Of a stretch of 24,982 nt of DNA, positions 20,250-24,982 are shown piece after piece. The stretch covers positions 26,242-51,223 of the forward strand of contig NW_003123439.1 in NCBI RefSeq assembly GCF_000003605.2. The letters are read 5' to 3'. Each line of letters starts with the position of its first letter. The first letter of the stretch is position 1. This stretch comes from Saccoglossus kowalevskii. Lineage: Eukaryota; Hemichordata; Enteropneusta; Harrimaniidae. A program made the translations under genes and the position numbers. Under the pieces are notes generated by a model. It did not search any database, was not told the DNA's origin, and was given only the letters and a program-made list of their open reading frames with translations.

Positions 20250-21465
20250 ATGAGTTACACTTGAGTGAGATCGGTAATGGTATAGAAATTGGTATATAGA
20301 GACCTTTGCATGAATGGGTGGGTGGGAGGTCTGCTGAGACGATGTGTATGATACAGTATCGTACGGTGCGGCAAAACTAACTGATGCTTGAAGTGGATGC
20401 GAGCACGGATAAGCGAATGAACAGTCTGGTGTTAATTAATGTAAATCCGACTGAAGGATGAAATGTGAGCAAATATTGCATGAAGTACAATGTGGCATGG
20501 GAGGTGTCAAAATATGAAAGGGGGATGCCAGCTTGGTCAATGCATGTCATAATTGAGCATTAACACAGATTATAAATTATATTCATATACATACTATATT
20601 TCATGTCACTCACCAAAACTATTCTCATTACTCACTTTATAACAAACTGAATACTATATGCTTATGGTCTTTAACATTATAACAACACAGAAGGAACTGC
20701 ATTTCAAAAATGCTTGTTGATTATACCCCCACCCCTATCTTCTGAATGGTTTAGCCAGTATACCACTTGCTATTCTGCTCACTTCCTACCTCATCATCAA
20801 GCCTATATGCAAATAATTTTTTTATCTGCGATTTGATTGGTTGTGTAAATATGCATAATGAGTTCCAGGAAGAGGCAACCTGTGCTTCCAACTTCCCATG
20901 TTAGTGTTTGAGTTTCTGATAAGTGGTCAGTTGCTGCATAATTATGGTTATACAGTGATAATACTGTTATAAGAGAGACTGCACTATATGGCAAAACTCA
21001 GCATTTTTCGTCGCCTAAGGTATATCAAAGTGTAAATTTTTTTTTCGTGACAATTCTTACTCGCGTGTTTCATTATGATATGTGAGTTGTGATCTTTTGA
21101 GTATGAATTTGATAGTTTTATCCAGTACTTCTCTTTTTTTGCATTTCCTTGGTTGTAAGTCTATGAACGTAATAGAAATTGCCTTTGTGTTTTGCATATA
21201 TTGTAAAATATTTTTTTTCTGCTGATTTGTGATATGATCATATTTCCTTCCAACTAATAATTTAAAGTAGTATACAGTTACTGGACCATTGGACTTTCAA
21301 CTTTAAGTAACATAACCTTCTTTTTACAAGGGTACGTTTTGTACATTTGTTATGTGTTGCTTTTACGACCTTACATTTGTTGGCAGTATTTTGACCTTAT
21401 GTTTGGTGGTGGTTTCATTTTAAATTAAATTTTTTATATTCACTGTATTAACATTAGAAAAAAAC
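20250..21465. other. Putative intron 2 sequence, nothing further recognised
   Basis: No gene is supported. An inverted CCAAT with an ATGCATAAT string near 20835-20860 is the only regulatory-looking spot and stands alone. Confidence 0.4.
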
Positions 21466-21491
21466 ATTTTGTTTCTAAGTAGAAACAAAAT
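21466..21491. repeat. Perfect 11-bp hairpin
   Basis: ATTTTGTTTCT and AGAAACAAAAT pair perfectly around a 4-base loop AAGT. A wider inverted pair follows: TCCATAGTGAAA near 21514 and TTTCACTATGGA near 21645. Together they suggest the ends of a decayed foldback element beside the LINE tail. Confidence 0.55.
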
Positions 21492-21659
21492 CAATTAACA
21501 GAGTGGCCGTATTCCATAGTGAAACTCGAAAGCCCATCTTAATGAGTCAGTTTTTCTATTTGTTCACTGCATGAGTAGATTTAACAGTAGCATAGTAACC
21601 AGTGGCTACTGACTTGTTAGAACCTGTATTCTATAAGTTCATATTTCACTATGGATAGT

Positions 21660-22463
21660 TAATAGAATAGAATAGAATAATGCTTTATTAATACCGTAAA
21701 GAAAGAGTTAACATTTCCTTTTAGGTTTTCAGATTAATAAAGTAAATAATAAAAGTACATGAAATGTAAAAATTGATTTAAAAAGAATTCAAAATTAGTG
21801 AACGACAAAAATACTACAGACAATTATTAATAATATAAGAAATATTAAAATACTGTGATATGTAAGTATTACTGTATGTAGCATAGAATACCGTAAAAGA
21901 ACATGACAAAATAAAAGAATTAGTCTTGTTTAGATTTAACTAAATATTTGCAGAGAGTGATAAGATGATTTGTATTTGGTGACTGTAGTACAAGTTTAAA
22001 TTGTTCTTTTTTGTTCAAGTTTTGGTAATCACTGTTAATTTCTTTAAGGATATTATATATGTCATCTCTGTGTTCTGTGTACAGTTTACATTCTAGTAAA
22101 TGATGTAATTCATCTTCTATCTCTTTACAGTGGGTGCATAATCTGTCTTTTATCAGTGTTTTTGGTTTTGTGTACCTTCCTGTTTCTATAGCTAGTTTGT
22201 GACTACTTGTTCTAAATTGTGCTAGTATTTTGATGTACCGTAATGTCTGTTATCTATGTGTTTTATGTAATGTTCCATGTCTAGTGTGGTTTTGTATGTA
22301 CTGTAAGTGTGCAGTTTTGCATCATCTCTTTTATTGTCATTGTTCCATGTGTTAGTGTAATATTCTCTGATTGACATTATCAGTTCTTGTATTGTTATAT
22401 TATCTATATATTACATTTAGTGTATATTTCTAAGTTGTCTTCTAATGACTTCAACCATGGCCC
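21660..22463 (-). mobile_element. Non-LTR retrotransposon (LINE) 3' fragment with zinc-knuckle C-terminus, minus strand
   Basis: Read from 22463 downward: GPWLKSLEDNLEIYTKCNI, then after a frameshift DNITIQELIMSIREYYTNTW and HTYSTYKTTLDMEHYIKHI. After a second shift of one base near 22238 come YIKILAQFRTSSHKLAIETG and a CCHC motif in CTHCKEIEDELHHLLEC. The C-terminus ends QD at a TAA (21920-21922). This is the usual end of animal LINE ORF2 proteins. About 240 bases of 3' UTR follow, ending in three copies of ATTCT (plus-strand TAGAA near 21663-21677), a typical LINE 3' tail. It is 5'-truncated and shifted twice, so it is dead. It differs from the fragment at 10.0 kb and is probably another family. 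Confidence 0.85.
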
Positions 22464-22469
22464 GGATAA

Positions 22470-22980
22470 TTATTTTTCTTCATTTGATAATGCACAGTGA
22501 TAGGTGCTACAGAATGGTATGAGCTTAACTTAACATTTATGTAGCTTTAATATGGCTCAAAGTAAGCTTATATAGCTAGCTTTCAAATGTGCCACATATC
22601 TTAGTTGTTCAGACTAATCGGCTTAAATATGTTAGCCAAATGATATCAAGTTGAGACTATATTTATGCTTGGCTTGTACTGTATATGTATACAAATGAGA
22701 TAAAATGCAGGGATAAAAAATATTAATTATTTTATTTTATCAGCACATCTATGAAGACTTAATTCAGGTATATACTTTAGTATAGCGTAGTGGTTAAATG
22801 GGTCACTTTAAAATGGAGGTTGTAAGTTTGTTTCCCTCAGTCCACTGCACACTGTGAAATATAAATTAAAGCTCATGCTACGTAAACCACAAACCACTCT
22901 GTTTTAGGTTTGGTACAATGTTACACTATCAGATGTGAATCAATAAGTGTCAGACCACTATGCTGTTCTTGTACTTTCAG
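22470..22980. other. Putative intron 2 end, nothing recognised
   Basis: AT-rich; closes with the pyrimidine-rich acceptor of the next exon (GTTCTTGTACTTTCAG). Confidence 0.45.
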
Positions 22981-23042
22981 AACTACAAGCCTTGCAAATG
23001 TCAGCAAGATGGTGGTACTTCATGCTCTAATTCCCTTGTTGG
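22981..23042 (+). CDS. Candidate coding exon, possibly alternative (weak donor)
   Basis: A strong acceptor (GTTCTTGTACTTTCAG) precedes 62 bases read as NYKPCKCQQDGG then TSCSNSLV, leaving two bases (GG) to be completed by the T at 23222. The frame then enters the exon at 23222 as G-D-E-M-N. The three Cys residues and CKCQQ run look coding-like, but no domain is recognised. The donor (TTGG|GTAATT) lacks the usual G at +5, and reading through reaches TAA at once, so the exon may be alternatively spliced or false. Its frame fits both neighbouring candidate exons, which is the main support. Confidence 0.38.
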
Positions 23043-23221
23043 GTAATTGGGACTTACAGATTATAAGTGCATAGAATCTTTGTCTGTGTTTTGTAATAAA
23101 ATGAAAAAAAATTACAGGTCACATTAAACAAACAAAAATGCACTAAATTTTATATGGGAATTATAATTTATTCCTGTCCATATACTAAGAAAATTTCTGT
23201 TGTTTATTTTGAATTTTACAG

Positions 23222-23397
23222 TGACGAGATGAACAGTTCTAATCCTATGCATCCAGTGGCACCAGTCAATTATACATCTCAGAATACCTTACCATGGGGG
23301 TATCCGAGAATCCCCCCATACTCTCCAGGGCTAGCCATATCTGCTCCTAATTCAGATGCTCTCCATACACCAGCACTGACTAATCCACTTCCTGTCG
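23222..23397 (+). CDS. Coding exon, Pro/Ser/Asn-rich N-terminal region of an unrecognised protein
   Basis: A good acceptor (TTTTGAATTTTACAG, ending 23221) and a consensus donor (GTAAGC from 23398) define a 176-base exon. From the ATG at 23229 (G at -3) it encodes MNSSNPMHPVAPVNYTSQ, continuing through LPWGYPRIPPYSPGLAIS to NPLPV, ending in phase 1. The segment is low-complexity, rich in Pro, Ser, Asn and Tyr, with no membrane segment or signal peptide, as in disordered regions of nuclear regulators and RNA-binding proteins. This class is an inference and no family is claimed. If the two upstream candidate exons are used, the protein starts at 16549 instead, adding 28 residues; otherwise 23229 is the first start in this frame. 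Confidence 0.65.
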
Positions 23398-24336
23398 GTA
23401 AGCCAATATGTTATTGTTATCGGGACTATATATAGAGGTAGTTTTTTAATTACCATGATGTAGAACATTTGTAGAACATTTCTCATCTCAGAATTCCAGC
23501 ACAACTAGGTATAGCTTGTATTTCACTCAAAAACAAAGCAAATTGCAAATAGTGATACCTTGAGCTCTAGGCAGCTACACGTTTGAAAACTAGTAAATAA
23601 CGATGCATGTATGTGTGTATTCTTCGAATGCCTGCACTGATTTCACTATACTCTAGTCGTGAAGTCACTTGTTAGCTAAGTTTTATCTTGACTATAGTAC
23701 CATTTTCAAAAAATAGTAGGTAGCAAGGCTACTATTTTTTTTACTTTTGATCAATGCTTATAACATGTCATTCTTTCTTTCAGTATGTTTAATATAAACA
23801 ATATTCTGTTTCCAATTTTTTTGTTTGAATAATATAATGGCAAGCATGTTGTTGTATTGGTTTGTAAACAAACAGTTGCCGTGACTTCAGGCATATTTTT
23901 TTATGCTATCTAATAAAATGTGCTGATAACGCAAACAATGTATTGGAATCCCATAAAAGTGTATTTTAACAACTTTTCTAATGTGTTTGGGCTGTTGAAT
24001 GCTGAAATGTCATCATAGTTACTATAACGACACTCGTCACGTTTACCATCATATCAAACTCACTAGGAGTTCCATCTATCAATGTTTTAGTTAAATAAAT
24101 TGCAACATTATGATTTTATAGTTAATAATAATATAATAATAATAATAATTATTTAAAGTCATCTCGGGGGTGAACATCCGGGCATCACGATGAAAACAAA
24201 GGCTGAAAACTTTCAGAAAACTGTACTTTAATTGGGATAATTGGGTAACAAGATTGCTCCTACATGTGTAACATTTATAAATTTGGTTGCTTAGGATTAC
24301 TTCAAAGTTGAGTTTGTGCATTTTGCTTGACTTTAG
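23398..24336. other. Putative intron after the main exon
   Basis: AT-rich. It contains a perfect 12-bp hairpin (23708-23740, listed separately), a forkhead-like TGTAAACAAACA at 23863-23874 and an ATA/ATT-rich run near 24120-24150. An acceptor-like TCTTTCTTTCAG near 23782 is followed in the required phase by a stop and has no donor. Confidence 0.45.
23708..23740. repeat. Perfect 12-bp hairpin with 9-base loop
   Basis: AAAAAATAGTAG pairs with CTACTATTTTTT around GTAGCAAGG. The A/T-only base and the short stem make a miRNA precursor unlikely. Confidence 0.6.
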
Positions 24337-24392
24337 CTGTTTTCACTGGCTCTTCAACTGGCGTTCCACAGCAGCTTGCACAGTGCCCATAG
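24337..24392 (+). CDS. Candidate terminal exon
   Basis: The acceptor (TTTTGCTTGACTTTAG) is followed by sequence that, joined in phase 1 to the exon ending at 23397, reads AVFTGSSTGVPQQLAQCP and then TAG (24390-24392). The frame is open and its Ser/Thr/Gln/Pro content suits the preceding exon. If real, it would end a very short protein of about 100 residues, so it may instead be an alternative terminal exon or a chance match, with the true next exon beyond the window. No donor before the stop is convincing. Confidence 0.3.
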
Positions 24393-24410
24393 AAATACAT
24401 AGTACAGTGG

Positions 24411-24466
24411 TGCGCGTCTTAGCAACGTAGAATGTTATGTGACGTAGCTCCGCCCCCGAGAATAGT
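24411..24466. promoter_or_regulatory. Promoter-like motif cluster (half X-box, CRE-like site, GC box)
   Basis: Within 56 bases there is TTAGCAAC (RFX/X-box half site, on the minus strand GTTGCTAA), GTGACGTA (CRE-like) and CTCCGCCCCC (Sp1/KLF GC box) in otherwise AT-rich DNA. It could be an internal promoter, an enhancer or the promoter of a gene outside the window. No exon can be tied to it. Confidence 0.3.
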
Positions 24467-24982
24467 AGTTCACTGTATGATATTATGTGGTTATCAGTAT
24501 GAAGGCAGTACCATGCTCATCAACCGATGAGTAGAGATGGTGATGTGACCCGTACTGCCTGAGTGCATACTTTGCGGTATCCTTGTGATAACCTCATTAT
24601 CATACAATGTTATACTCTTGTAGTAATAATTCAATGAGAGATTATAGACCAAAATGACAACAAAATATGTTTTGCGCTGTGCGAATGTTTGTGTTCTATT
24701 TTCATCGCACACTATACCACTTCTGTGTCCAATGTAAACAAAGGAAAGATTTTGAATGTGACATCAATAACACTGAATGTGTCAATAATTGTGATGTAGT
24801 TTACCCCATATTCGAGAAAGTTTGAATGAGTGCTGCAACAGTCTGGAACGTATGCTGATGCAGCTTTTTACGCAATGCCAAATCCTAATGTATTTGCTGC
24901 TAGATGTACCTGGGGGGTATAATAATGTATAGTACCGGTATATGTGTAGTATATAGAATGTAAAAATGAAATATGAAATTGA
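24467..24982. other. Window end, no supported gene
   Basis: AT-rich. TGTAAACAAAGG at 24733-24744 combines a forkhead core with a TCF/SOX-like core. The minus-strand open frame at 24494-24712 shows no known domain. Confidence 0.4.

Noticed and set aside
23708-23740. miRNA precursor
   Set aside because: The stem is only 12 bp and mostly A/T; precursors need a longer stem of about 22 bp or more.
23772-23830. Exon after the acceptor TCTTTCTTTCAG
   Set aside because: In the phase set by the exon ending at 23397 a stop comes within a few codons, and there is no donor.

Overview
The window is eukaryotic nuclear DNA: AT-rich, mostly non-coding, with spliceosomal exon signals, non-LTR retrotransposon remnants, short inverted-repeat elements, micro- and minisatellites and a 964-base assembly gap. 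The best gene is an intronless-ORF carbohydrate sulfotransferase of the animal Gal/GalNAc/GlcNAc 6-O type, so the source is an animal. Repeat content and the draft-style gap would suit a marine invertebrate (hemichordate, amphioxus or mollusc), but I cannot name the species. There is no prokaryotic operon, CRISPR array or virus-like gene.

Layout. 1-2.4 kb: a tRNA-like SINE or pseudogene fragment, weak promoter signals, then the complete sulfotransferase ORF (774-2024, +) and a poly(A) signal. 2.4-8.4 kb: no convincing gene; a decayed ~30-bp tandem repeat (4.44-5.03 kb), a likely dispersed repeat (5.78-5.99 kb), a MITE-like element with TACTGT ends (6138-6354) and an (AAAT)n microsatellite. 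8.4-8.6 kb: a compact promoter-like block (octamer, ETS/CRE, ATGGCG motifs) ending in a splice donor.

8.6-25 kb reads best as one plus-strand multi-exon gene with long introns. Candidate exons are an untranslated exon ending at 8609, a 33-nt microexon at 16531-16563, an exon at 22981-23042, a well supported exon at 23222-23397 and a possible terminal exon at 24337-24392. These are phase-compatible. The predicted N-terminus is Pro/Ser/Asn-rich and I do not recognise it.

The putative introns hold two decayed LINE 3' fragments (10.0-10.76 kb, +; 21.66-22.46 kb, -), two MITEs of one family in opposite orientation flanking the microexon, the gap (12896-13859), a decayed TGTCTGAAAAGGGG repeat, two poly-C tracts, a perfect 35-bp minisatellite with splice-donor-like motifs in every unit, and a GC-rich island near 20.0-20.2 kb. 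Nothing here is clearly a new biological system. The most testable novelties are the microexon gene model with its possible start-codon switch, the inverted MITE pair around the microexon, and the minisatellite behind a strong splice acceptor.
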